NCBI GenBank assembly: GCA_021789605.1
Contig: JAJYJI010000003.1
Location: forward strand, 1 to 36,449
Direction: 5' to 3'
DNA from: a bacterium
GTDB lineage: Bacteria > SZUA-79 > Acidulodesulfobacterales > Acidulodesulfobacteraceae
DNA length: 36,449 nt
The notes beneath the pieces were generated by a model that was not told the origin of the DNA, searched no databases, and saw nothing but the letters and a program-made list of their open reading frames with translations. A program made the translations under genes and the position numbers. This document shows, in pieces, positions 24,728-32,988 of the stretch. Position 1 is the first letter of the stretch; each line of letters starts with the position of its first letter.

Positions 24728-24817
24728 CCGCCCCGCTTCTTAATGCCGCAGGCATGCCGCTCTCTTCCGCCATTCCACAGTTAGACTAACCGCCCCGGTA
24801 TTCGCCCTGCCGCCCCG
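24728..24817 (+). repeat. Three CCGCCCCG octamers in a GC-rich patch
   Basis: The copies start at 24728, 24790 and 24810. No other run of this composition was noticed in the window. Spacing is uneven (62 and 20 bp), so this is not a simple tandem array. Confidence 0.6.
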
Positions 24818-24843
24818 TTTCCTATTTTTTATTTTTTTATTCC
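24728..24843. other. GC-rich junction patch between pheS and the helicase gene
   Basis: The first 90 bp after the pheS stop (24728-24817) are about 65% G+C by hand count, against a strongly AT-rich surrounding. The octamer CCGCCCCG occurs three times (24728-24735, 24790-24797, 24810-24817), twice preceded by AA. A short inverted repeat ATGCC-GCA-GGCAT lies at 24743-24755 without a following T-run. A T-rich tail runs from 24823 to 24840 and meets the helicase stop codon. The patch may be a dispersed intergenic repeat or an insertion scar. Confidence 0.6.
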
Positions 24844-26934
24844 TTACCGTATCAAAAAATCGGATTTTTTTCCCGAATAGGAGATGAAAACTTTTTCTTT
24901 AGCTCTTGAAACGGCGACATAAAAAAGTTTTACTTCGTCGTCGTATAATGTTTTTAATTTAACCTCTTTATCTAAAAGTTTAACGAACGGATGCCTTAAG
25001 AACTTTAATTCGCCGGCGGCATCGGATTGCATACTTTTTAAATGGGGAATATTTCCCTGCGTTACGTTTGCTATAAATACCGCATCGAATTCCAGCCCTT
25101 TGCTCTGATGGATAGTTCCTATAAATGCTTTATCGTTGCAAATAAATGAATCGGCATAAAATTTTTCTATGACCTCTTTAAAATAATTTGCCTCTTTTTT
25201 TGTCCTGACTAAAATGGCGGCCGATTTTCCCCGGGAAATAAATCCTTTGAAACCTTCTGCGATAAAGTTTTCCTCCGAATTTTTATTTTTAAATCCAAGA
25301 AAATTAAGGGGGTTGCTTTGACCGGTCTGCGCAGTTCTTTCCTCGCCGGTTTTTTCAGACGTCAATTTCTTAGGATACCGGAAGTTAATTTTATTTAGAA
25401 TTGAATTGCAGAAATCGATTATTTTATAATGTGACCTGTAATTATTCTGAAAAATAAAAATTTTTCCTGACGGATAGAACAAATCGAAGAAAAGTATATT
25501 GAAAAAATCCCCTCCGTTAAAGCGGTATATCGATTGGTCGTCGTCGCCGGCATATATAATATTGCCTCTTCCGCAATCTAATTTTTTAATAATACAGTCG
25601 CTTAAAAAATCGAGGTCCTGATACTCGTCTACGAGAATATATCTGTATCTTCTGGCTATATCGTAAACAATCGCGTTATTGTTAAAAAGGGTCAAAACAT
25701 GCGGTATTAAATCGTTTAAAGATATAAATTTTTTATCCCCGCTATTGCAAGAAATATCCTTATTTTCTTTAATTGCCGGAATCGATTCGAAGCCCAGCTC
25801 TTTATAAAATTCTTTTATAAGGGAAAAGAAAAAACCGTGGTAAGTAGAAATATTTAAAATCTTATCTTCGGCGGAGCCGTTATTAATTCCTTTTTTTTTA
25901 AATTCGGCGAAAATCCTGTTTTTAATTTCGTTAACCGCGTTATTGGTAAACGTTAGGACTAATATCGACCCGAAAGGGATAAAATTTAAAAGGTATAAAA
26001 ATTTATTTACTATTAATTTTGTTTTTCCCGACCCCGCTCCGGCGATAACAAGATGGGGAGAGTCCAGCTCCTTTAGCGCGGCGGCCTGAATGCCGCTCAA
26101 GCCGTCATAGCAGTGCGGCGGTTTTCCGGTTCTTTTATTTTTGCCGTTAATCCGGCAGCGCATACCGCGGCCGATAGAAGCAAATATTTTAATTTTTTTT
26201 ATCAACTCGTCAGGATAAAAGTAAATTTGCGATAACGATGCGTTAAGGGTCAGCCCGTCTTTCGATATCGATTCGGATTCCGGACGTATAATTTTTTGAA
26301 AAGGATTTATCTTAATGCAAATTTCAAAATTTTTTTCGTCGTAAAAGTAAACGCCGGATTTGCCTCTGTCGTTCGATACGCTTTGTTTAGGGCAAAATCC
26401 AAGCGAAGATATCTTTTTTACCAAATAGGCTAAAGAGGAGGTGTAGCCGTTATCCCCGTAATCTTTAATTAATCTCGTCGCGGCCAAAAGATTTAACCGG
26501 AGGCCGTAAATGTCTGCAATCTGGCTTTCGCGAAAATCTTTGCGTAAATTGCCGTATAAAGAAAATATATCTTCCGCGGCAAACTTATTTGCCGCCTTCA
26601 GACAAAAGATTATCCCGTTATTCAAAACGTAATCGCATACGGCGTTAAACAAAACGGCGTCTTCGAGTCCGTTTATCGACAAATCTTTTAAGATGAAAGC
26701 TTTGCATCGCAAAAAACCGCTTATGCCTTCAAATGGAAACCCGAGCGGCCCCGCTGCTATTCCGCCCCTAATATTAAAATAAGGCTTAAAATCCTCAAAC
26801 GAGTATTCCCTGCAGCCGATGTTCGATTCTTTCAGTAATTTTATTAAATCTTTTCCGTCGTTTTCGTAAAAAAATATTGCGCCTATAAAATTCGATAGAT
26901 TGAAATTGAAATTTTTAAGATAAAGATTTATCAT
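24844..26934 (-). CDS. UvrD/Rep-family superfamily 1 helicase with an uncharacterised N-terminal domain
   Basis: This 696-residue protein carries a short SF1A helicase core in its last 420 residues. Visible motifs are the Q motif GIQAAAL (281-287), Walker A GAGSGKT (299-305), Ia TFTNNAVNEI, II DEYQD (436-440), III GDDDQSIYRF (463-472), IV NYRS, V TIHQSKGLEFD and VI VAVSRAKE (673-680). UvrD or PcrA need about 650 residues for these motifs, so accessory domains 1B and 2B are reduced. Residues 1-275 match no family I recognise. That region is mixed alpha/beta, has scattered cysteines, and contains an early FNIRGGIAAGPLGFP segment. The gene is convergent to pheS and divergent, by 40 bp, from the PRTase-dprA pair. 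It may process DNA with that pair or be an independent repair helicase. Confidence 0.88.
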   Translation of the reverse strand: MINLYLKNFNFNLSNFIGAIFFYENDGKDLIKLLKESNIGCREYSFEDFKPYFNIRGGIAAGPLGFPFEGISGFLRCKAFILKDLSINGLEDAVLFNAVCDYVLNNGIIFCLKAANKFAAEDIFSLYGNLRKDFRESQIADIYGLRLNLLAATRLIKDYGDNGYTSSLAYLVKKISSLGFCPKQSVSNDRGKSGVYFYDEKNFEICIKINPFQKIIRPESESISKDGLTLNASLSQIYFYPDELIKKIKIFASIGRGMRCRINGKNKRTGKPPHCYDGLSGIQAAALKELDSPHLVIAGAGSGKTKLIVNKFLYLLNFIPFGSILVLTFTNNAVNEIKNRIFAEFKKKGINNGSAEDKILNISTYHGFFFSLIKEFYKELGFESIPAIKENKDISCNSGDKKFISLNDLIPHVLTLFNNNAIVYDIARRYRYILVDEYQDLDFLSDCIIKKLDCGRGNIIYAGDDDQSIYRFNGGDFFNILFFDLFYPSGKIFIFQNNYRSHYKIIDFCNSILNKINFRYPKKLTSEKTGEERTAQTGQSNPLNFLGFKNKNSEENFIAEGFKGFISRGKSAAILVRTKKEANYFKEVIEKFYADSFICNDKAFIGTIHQSKGLEFDAVFIANVTQGNIPHLKSMQSDAAGELKFLRHPFVKLLDKEVKLKTLYDDEVKLFYVAVSRAKEKVFISYSGKKSDFLIR

Positions 26935-26974
26935 AATATAAAATAATTTATTTTTATAACCTAATATTTAAATA

Positions 26975-27541
26975 ATGGCTTTAAAATATAATATAAATAT
27001 CGGAAAAAACGGAGAATATTTTTACATTACGGATTATATGCCAAAAAATAAAAAAGGCGAAAAATCCTCCGAGTTCATAAAATATTCGGAAATGATATTA
27101 AAATATAAAAAAGGCGACAGGCAAACGATATCGTTTTTTACGAGACTGTTAAGTAATATTATATACGATTATTTTTATTTGTATGATTTAATTCTTCCCG
27201 TTCCGCCCAGCAATTCCTATTTAGACGTTTATCCCAACGGCGCCGTCTGCTTATTTCTTTCCGCATTTGGATTAATAGGCACTTTAGACGGGGCCATAGT
27301 ATGCAGTAAAGGCCATAGGCCGGGTCATATCGACGGCATTAGGGCAAAGAAAGACGATTTAAAATATATTTCTTTTAAGGATAGAGGCAATTTCGAATCA
27401 AAAAATATTATAATTTTCGACGAAATTATTACTACTGGAGCAACGTTCGGTTATATTAAAGAAGCTTTATTGAAAAGAGGCGCAAATTCCGTTATAGGCC
27501 TGTTTCTCGGGAAAACGGCCGGCGGCGGTAAATACTTATAA
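26975..27541 (+). CDS. Phosphoribosyltransferase-domain protein (ComF-like or ShosT-like)
   Basis: A 188-residue type I phosphoribosyltransferase fold. The PRPP-binding loop is FDEIITTGAT (148-157; D149-E150 acidic pair) preceded by hydrophobic KNIIIF. An upstream LILPVPPSN corresponds to the early strand and loop of ComF-like enzymes, and GHRPGHIDGIR (113-123) to the flexible-hood region. The N-terminal zinc finger of classical ComF is missing. The stop is 12 bp before dprA with AGAGGA between them, so they form one operon. PRTase plus DprA occurs both in competence and in ShosTA-type toxin-antitoxin/defence pairs. The sequence alone does not choose between them. Confidence 0.8.
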   Translation: MALKYNINIGKNGEYFYITDYMPKNKKGEKSSEFIKYSEMILKYKKGDRQTISFFTRLLSNIIYDYFYLYDLILPVPPSNSYLDVYPNGAVCLFLSAFGLIGTLDGAIVCSKGHRPGHIDGIRAKKDDLKYISFKDRGNFESKNIIIFDEIITTGATFGYIKEALLKRGANSVIGLFLGKTAGGGKYL

Positions 27542-27553
27542 AAGAGGATTCCT

Positions 27554-28549
27554 ATGGATGATTTAATTTGCACCCTCGCGTTAAAAAAAATAAAAGGGCT
27601 TCAAAACCGTCATATATTTTCGTTAATAAACGCGTTTGGAAATCCGTGCGAAATTTTTAACGCAAAGAAGCCGGATTTTATTCGGGCAGGTTTAAAAATA
27701 GAATACGTAAAAATTTTAATTAATCCAAGAATCGTGAGGACCGCGTTTTTCGATGCGATAAAAGAAATAGAGGAGGCTTCTAAAAACGGCATTAAGATTA
27801 TAACATACAATTCGTCGCTCTACCCTTCCAACCTGAAATTCATAAAAAATAAACCCTTGGTTTTGTACTATAAAGGCAAATTAAAAGAAAATTTAAAATT
27901 TGCGGTAGCGATAGCGGGACAAAGGATGCCGCCGGATTATGCCATAAAGCTTACGCAAGAACTTACCGGACAGCTATGCCTGTCGGGTTTTTCGATAATA
28001 AGCGGACTTGCCGCCGGCATAGACGCCGCCGCCCATAAATCGGCGTTAAAAAAAAACGGCTACACCATAGCGTATCTCGGCTCCGGTTTGTTAGAGCCGG
28101 TGTATCCGCCGGAGAACGCAGATATTTATGAGGAAATTTTAGAAAATAACGGGGCGATAGTTTCCGAACTGCCCCTGCACGAAAAAATCGGGTCTAAAAA
28201 TTTAGTCGCAAGAGACAGGCTTCAGTCCGGCACCGGACTTTGCACGTTTGCAATGTCTTCGCCTTTAAAAAGCGGAACTATGAAAACATGCAACTTTTCC
28301 CTAAGGCAAAAAAGGCCGGTATTCGTTCCCGAATACAATAAAGAATTAATGGATTCAAAAGATAATCTCGGCTTAAAATCCCTTTTCGGCAATATCGGCG
28401 TTGCCGGATTAAAATTAAATAATGATTTTTCTTTCGATTTATCCGGGGTCATTGATGAACTAAGGATTGTTTACGATGAAATTTACGGAGAAAAATCCGA
28501 GGAAGAGGCTTTATTGTCCGTCCAGCCTCTATTATTCGATTTAAACTGA
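27554..28549 (+). CDS. dprA: DprA/Smf-family (SLOG-fold) DNA-processing protein, variant type
   Basis: DprA binds single-stranded DNA and loads RecA during transformation. Relatives with altered motifs act as antitoxin or defence factors. The 331 residues include an N-terminal helical SAM-like region (about 8-40), then the Rossmann-like domain with IAGQR (120-124; the canonical form has VGSR), SGLAAGID (150-157), H161, IAYLGSGL with YPPEN, and IVSELP (202-207). Where classical DprA reads RNRxIxGLS, this protein has RDRLQSG (220-226) followed by SGTMKT (240-245). This is the pattern of a distinct DprA subgroup. The C-terminal winged helix is not obvious. It sits in one operon with the PRTase and is inserted before pheT. 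Confidence 0.8.
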   Translation: MDDLICTLALKKIKGLQNRHIFSLINAFGNPCEIFNAKKPDFIRAGLKIEYVKILINPRIVRTAFFDAIKEIEEASKNGIKIITYNSSLYPSNLKFIKNKPLVLYYKGKLKENLKFAVAIAGQRMPPDYAIKLTQELTGQLCLSGFSIISGLAAGIDAAAHKSALKKNGYTIAYLGSGLLEPVYPPENADIYEEILENNGAIVSELPLHEKIGSKNLVARDRLQSGTGLCTFAMSSPLKSGTMKTCNFSLRQKRPVFVPEYNKELMDSKDNLGLKSLFGNIGVAGLKLNNDFSFDLSGVIDELRIVYDEIYGEKSEEEALLSVQPLLFDLN

Positions 28550-28560
28550 TTTAATTGCTC

Positions 28561-28575
28561 CGATTCGATTCGATT
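28561..28575 (+). repeat. CGATT x3 microsatellite upstream of pheT
   Basis: Three perfect CGATT units (28561-28575), followed by degenerate units TGAATTGATT. They lie between the dprA stop and the pheT ribosome-binding site, at the right border of the cassette that separates pheS from pheT. Confidence 0.7.
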
Positions 28576-28616
28576 TGAATTGATTTTTTTATAAAAATAA
28601 AAGGAGGACCGCAAAA

Positions 28617-31052
28617 TTGAAAGTTAGTTTAAATTGGCTCAAAGAATTTGTCGGTTTTAATACGGAAGGAGAAAAGGTAGCAAACCTTTTAAATAATAGG
28701 ACTATGGAGGTGGAAAAGGTTTTCCGCTATTATTCGCAAAAAAAATCTTTCGAAAATGTCGTCGTCGGAGAAATTAAAAGCATAAATGCGCATCCGGCAA
28801 GCGATAAATTTGGCATCGCGGAAGTTTACGGCGGCGAGGCCGTCGGAACGAAAAGAATAGTTTTTACAAAGGAAGGACTTGATATAAAAGTAGGCGAAAA
28901 GCCGCTAATAGCTACAAAAGGAACGGTATTCGAAAACGGAATAAAAATCAGGGATAAAGCAATCTTCGGCATAGTTTCGGAGGCGGCGTTTTGCTCGGAA
29001 AAGGACTTAGGGCTTCAGCTGAACGCATCTTCCATTATAAAATTCCCCGATGAAAAAATAGGCAGAACGGCTTACGATATTTTCGAACTTAACGATACCG
29101 TTTTAGAATTCGATTTAGAGCCTAACAGGCCGGATTTATTCGGCATTCTGGGGTTTGCGTACGAAACGGCCGCGATACTCGGCAAAGACGTCATCCAGCC
29201 TGAAGTTTACAATGATATCGAGTTCGTACCGGGCAGAAATTATTCTTCCAATGAAGAAGAATTAACGGTAAAAGTACAAAATACGGATTTAATTCCGGCA
29301 TATATAGCGGTTAAGATTTCCGGCGTCCAAATTAAAGAATCGAATATGGATATAAAAAATAAGCTTATAAAGGCGCAGATAAGGCCGATAAACAATGTCG
29401 TAGATTTAACCAATATCGTTATGACGGAAACCTCTCAGCCGCTCCATGCCTTCGACGCTTCTAAATTGGGCGGCAAAGCCATATACGCAAGGCTTGCGGA
29501 CGACGGCGAAACCGTGGTTACTTTAGACGGAAAAAAGAGGGAGTTGACGAAAGACGATATCGTAATAGCCGCGGACGATAAAATCGTTGCCCTTGCGGGA
29601 ATAATGGGGGGCGAAAACAGCGAAATAGACGAAAACACTACGGATATTATCGTAGAAGCGGCAAATTTTAACATGTCCAATATAAGGCGGACGTCAAGAG
29701 CGCTTTCGTTAAGAACCGATGCCTCCACGAGGTTCGAAAAAGGACTGAGCCCGCTCTTAAGCATATTAGGAATTAAAAGATTTCTTTATCTCCTTAACAA
29801 ATATTGCGGCGGCGGCTTTAAAATTTCCTGTTACGCTTTCGACCTGAAAGAGCGTGAAAAACCACAAATTTACGAAATTAAAACGGCAGAATTATGCGAT
29901 TTTCTGGGCGACGAAGCGGTAAAAGACAAAACGTCGGTCTTCCTGTCTAAATTAGGATACGAAATTTCGCCGGAAATTTCAAAAAGCGGAACGGATAAAG
30001 AAGTTATTTTCGCAACGCCGCCTTATTTCAGGAGCGACATAACGGAAAGCGTTAATATTTACGAAGACGTATTCAGGATTTACGGATACGACAAGATTAA
30101 ATCTTCAATGCCGGCCGGTATTTTAACCCCTCCCCAAAAAAACCAAAATTTCGAAGCTTCCAGGCTCTTCAAGAATCTGCTGAGATGCAAAGGGTTTACG
30201 GAAATAATTTCTCCTTCGCTTACGGGAGAAAAAGAAATAAAAATTTCAAACGCAGGGAAAAACGGCGTTCTGGAGCTTAGGAATCCTATTTCCGCCGATT
30301 ATGCGTTTTTCAGGGTAAGCATAATTCCGGATATTCTAAAAGCCGTGTATCAAAATTCGAAAAAATATAAAAACATTAAAATATTCGAAGCGGGAAAAAT
30401 TTATAGGAATGGAGCGGCGGACGATTCCTCGGTTGCCGAAACAAATCTTTTATGCGGGGCGGTTTGCTCCGGAATTAAATCCGACAGGCAGGAGCCGGAA
30501 TTTTATCGCGGAAAAGGAGTAGTAGAGTTTTTGCTTAAAGAATCGGGCATAAAAAAATTTGTTTATTCCAGGACGGAAGACGACCCGTTATTTAATTCAA
30601 ACGCTTCCATGGAGATTTCCGTCGGAAAAAATAAAGCCGGTATTTTCGGGGAAATAAGAAGAGAAATACTTGAAGAATTTAAGATTGAAAGCAAAGTTTT
30701 CATATTTGAATTAGATTTGGATTTCATTAAAGATTTTATATCTCTAAGGAAATCGTTTATCCCTCCGAATAAATACCCCGAGATAGAGCAGGATATTTCC
30801 ATCGTCGCAGATTCCGGCATCGCATACGCCAGCATAGAAAAATCTATAAAGGGGTTTTCCGGATTGATAAAAAACGTAAGATTAGCCGACGTTTACAGAG
30901 GCAGGCAGATAGAAGAAGGCAAAATTTCCTTTCTTATAAGATACGATATGATAGCCGAAGACAGGACGCTGACCATGGAAGAGGTAAATTTATTAAGGGA
31001 CGAACTGTTAAAAGAACTTAACGCAGTTTTCGGGATATCGTTGAGAAACTAA
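28617..31052 (+). CDS. pheT: Phenylalanyl-tRNA synthetase beta subunit PheT
   Basis: The beta subunit of PheRS (811 residues, typical length), which provides tRNA binding and editing. It opens with MKVSLNWLKEFV from a TTG start. AAGGAGGA (28601-28608), 8 nt upstream, supports that start. Domains in order: the EMAP/OB-like tRNA-binding domain (about 40-150, HPASDKFGIAEV), B3/4 editing (about 205-380), B5 (about 400-475), a catalytic-like core with YEDVFRIYGYDKI, and a C-terminal FDX-ACB domain (about 717-811, KYPEIEQDISIVA). It is separated from pheS by the helicase/PRTase/DprA cassette, so it needs its own promoter or read-through from the PRTase-dprA operon. Confidence 0.97.
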   Translation: MKVSLNWLKEFVGFNTEGEKVANLLNNRTMEVEKVFRYYSQKKSFENVVVGEIKSINAHPASDKFGIAEVYGGEAVGTKRIVFTKEGLDIKVGEKPLIATKGTVFENGIKIRDKAIFGIVSEAAFCSEKDLGLQLNASSIIKFPDEKIGRTAYDIFELNDTVLEFDLEPNRPDLFGILGFAYETAAILGKDVIQPEVYNDIEFVPGRNYSSNEEELTVKVQNTDLIPAYIAVKISGVQIKESNMDIKNKLIKAQIRPINNVVDLTNIVMTETSQPLHAFDASKLGGKAIYARLADDGETVVTLDGKKRELTKDDIVIAADDKIVALAGIMGGENSEIDENTTDIIVEAANFNMSNIRRTSRALSLRTDASTRFEKGLSPLLSILGIKRFLYLLNKYCGGGFKISCYAFDLKEREKPQIYEIKTAELCDFLGDEAVKDKTSVFLSKLGYEISPEISKSGTDKEVIFATPPYFRSDITESVNIYEDVFRIYGYDKIKSSMPAGILTPPQKNQNFEASRLFKNLLRCKGFTEIISPSLTGEKEIKISNAGKNGVLELRNPISADYAFFRVSIIPDILKAVYQNSKKYKNIKIFEAGKIYRNGAADDSSVAETNLLCGAVCSGIKSDRQEPEFYRGKGVVEFLLKESGIKKFVYSRTEDDPLFNSNASMEISVGKNKAGIFGEIRREILEEFKIESKVFIFELDLDFIKDFISLRKSFIPPNKYPEIEQDISIVADSGIAYASIEKSIKGFSGLIKNVRLADVYRGRQIEEGKISFLIRYDMIAEDRTLTMEEVNLLRDELLKELNAVFGISLRN

Positions 31053-31059
31053 AAAACAA

Positions 31060-31088
31060 TTGCACTTTTAGATAAAAAAAAATATAAT
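31060..31088 (+). promoter_or_regulatory. Candidate sigma-70 promoter of rseP-tsaB
   Basis: TTGCAC (31060-31065), 17 nt, then an exact TATAAT (31083-31088). Transcription would start near 31095, about 50 nt before the rseP ATG. The -10 match and the spacing are perfect; the -35 matches in its first three bases. Confidence 0.55.
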
Positions 31089-31145
31089 ATCATATATATT
31101 AATCGGCAAAAATTATATAAAAATTTAAAATTAAATTAAAAATAT

Positions 31146-32228
31146 ATGGTCATAAACGGAATTTTTTACGACATAATAGCTTTTCTTATAGTCATAAGCA
31201 TTATTGTTCTGATACACGAGTTCGGACATTTTATAGTCGCAAAAAAAATGGGCGTTAAAGTCGAAAAGTTTTCCTTAGGATTCGGCCCTAAAGTGTACGG
31301 CAAAAAGATAGGGGAAACCGAATATATAATCTCCGCCCTTCCTCTGGGGGGATACGTTAAACTGCTTGGAGAAGACCCCTCGGAAGAACTGCCTCCCGAA
31401 GACGAAAAACGTTCTTACGGCAAATTGCCCCCATATAAAAAATTTCTGATAATATTCTTCGGCCCCGCTTTTAATTTTATCATTGCGGCGGTAATATTCA
31501 CCGTAATATTTATGACCGGAAGGCCCGTCTTGAAACCTGTGATAGGCGGCCTGATGAAAGGGCTTCCCGCAATGAAGGCGGGGCTTAAAAAAGGCGACGT
31601 CGTTACAAGCGTTAACGGAATAAAGGTTAATTCGTGGGCGGGCTTATCCAGATATATAGAAAAATTAGGCAGACATACTTTAACTTTGGTAGTTAAAGAA
31701 AATAACGGATACAGGACGGTAAAACTAAAGCCCGAGCCGACAGAAGGCTTAAATATTTTAAGGCAAAAAACCAAAAGATACGTCATCGGGATAACCCCTT
31801 CCAATAAAGCTATTTTTTACAAATACGGCAGTTTATGGAATTCTTTTATCTCCTCCCTTAAGGAAATCTGGTTTATAATCTACATAACCATCGTCAGCCT
31901 GTTTTATCTTATAGCCGGCAAACTTCCTGCAAGCGATCTCGGCGGTCCCATAATGATAGCCCAGCTTTCTGGAAGAGCGGCCGGTCTCGGAGTTTCCGAT
32001 TTTTTTTATTTCGTAGCGTTTATAAGCGTAAATATCGGGCTCGTAAATCTATTTCCTATTCCCGCTTTAGACGGGGGGCATCTATTATTTTCCGTTATAG
32101 AAATGCTCAAAAGAAGTCCTTTAAGCGTTAAATTTCAGGAAACGGCGGCTAAAATCGGCTTTGCGATTTTGATACTGCTAATGCTGTTTGTTTCATACAA
32201 CGATATAATCAGGGCTATAAAAACATAG
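31146..32228 (+). CDS. rseP: RseP-family site-2 (RIP) zinc metalloprotease
   Basis: An inner-membrane intramembrane protease that cleaves transmembrane anti-sigma factors and signal-peptide remnants. The 360 residues have the zinc motif HEFGH (24-28) in the first membrane helix, one central PDZ domain (about 125-205, GLPAMKAGLKKGDVVTSVNG), and the third zinc ligand in NLFPIPALDGGHL near the C-terminus, with about four membrane helices. E. coli RseP (about 450) has two PDZ domains, so this is the shorter one-PDZ type common outside gammaproteobacteria. The tsaB ATG begins 4 nt after its stop. Confidence 0.95.
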   Translation: MVINGIFYDIIAFLIVISIIVLIHEFGHFIVAKKMGVKVEKFSLGFGPKVYGKKIGETEYIISALPLGGYVKLLGEDPSEELPPEDEKRSYGKLPPYKKFLIIFFGPAFNFIIAAVIFTVIFMTGRPVLKPVIGGLMKGLPAMKAGLKKGDVVTSVNGIKVNSWAGLSRYIEKLGRHTLTLVVKENNGYRTVKLKPEPTEGLNILRQKTKRYVIGITPSNKAIFYKYGSLWNSFISSLKEIWFIIYITIVSLFYLIAGKLPASDLGGPIMIAQLSGRAAGLGVSDFFYFVAFISVNIGLVNLFPIPALDGGHLLFSVIEMLKRSPLSVKFQETAAKIGFAILILLMLFVSYNDIIRAIKT

Positions 32229-32231
32229 GGT

Positions 32232-32921
32232 ATGCCTTTATTATCCATCGACAGTTCAAACGGGTATTCAAACGTATTAATAACGGACGATAATTCCGGT
32301 AAGATTTACGAATCCGTTTCGGATTTTCATGAAAAACATTCTGTATTAATATTTAGGCAATTAGACGAAGCGATGCGGAAAACGGATATCAAGCTAAAAG
32401 ATTTAACCGGAATAGCCGTTATTTTAGGCCCCGGTTCTTACACCGGAATCAGGGTTTCATTGACCATAGCAAAAACGTTGTCTTACGTTTTAGGAATAAA
32501 TATCGCAGGCATAGGAAGCTTATTCGCCTGCGCGTATTCTCTTGCCAAAAACGGCGAAAATTACGAATATATCATAGCCGCGAAAAAAGGAATAAAAGAT
32601 AACTATTACGTATCGGAATATACCGTCGAAAATGGAAATATAATTCCGCATCTTAAGGCGGACCTTTTAAATTTAAACGAGATTAAGTCTCTTGCCGGCG
32701 ATATGCCGAAGAAGCCGGCTTTGGTTTACGGATATAATAAAATGGACGATTACGATAATTTTAAAGCCGAATTTGAAAGCGCCTATCCGTTAACGCCTTT
32801 TGATTTAAAAGAAACGACGCGTTTTGCGTCTATATATGCCGCGGAGAATAAAGCGGACAAAGGATTAAAATACACGGAAGAACTTTCCCCATATTATGTT
32901 TACGGAGCGGGGCCGTTTTAA
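32232..32921 (+). CDS. tsaB: tRNA threonylcarbamoyladenosine biosynthesis protein TsaB
   Basis: TsaB is an ASKHA-fold partner of TsaD and TsaE in making t6A37 on ANN-decoding tRNAs. The 229 residues start MPLLSIDSSNGYSNV and contain the family signature ILGPGSYTGIRVSLTIAKTLSY, the usual TsaB landmark. Length is typical. The C-terminal half is divergent, as is common. It is coupled to rseP with a 3-nt gap. TsaD, TsaE and TsaC are not in the window. Confidence 0.93.
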   Translation: MPLLSIDSSNGYSNVLITDDNSGKIYESVSDFHEKHSVLIFRQLDEAMRKTDIKLKDLTGIAVILGPGSYTGIRVSLTIAKTLSYVLGINIAGIGSLFACAYSLAKNGENYEYIIAAKKGIKDNYYVSEYTVENGNIIPHLKADLLNLNEIKSLAGDMPKKPALVYGYNKMDDYDNFKAEFESAYPLTPFDLKETTRFASIYAAENKADKGLKYTEELSPYYVYGAGPF

Positions 32922-32988
32922 AATAAAAAATATCTAATTTAATCAATATAATACTATTTTCATTATATTGCCTCAAGGGGGTCTGATA

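Noticed and set aside
24743-24755. Hairpin ATGCC-GCA-GGCAT after pheS as a rho-independent terminator
   Set aside because: The stem is only 5 bp and no T-run follows it; the nearest T-rich stretch is about 70 bp further on.
24831-28592. ATTTTTTTAT at both borders of the helicase/PRTase/dprA cassette (24831-24840 and 28583-28592) as a target-site duplication
   Set aside because: A 10-nt A/T-only match is expected by chance in this AT-rich sequence, and no inverted repeats or transposase accompany it.
32968-32988. TTG at 32968 as start of the YdcH-like gene
   Set aside because: The strong AAGGGGG site lies downstream of this TTG and is correctly spaced for the ATG at 32989.
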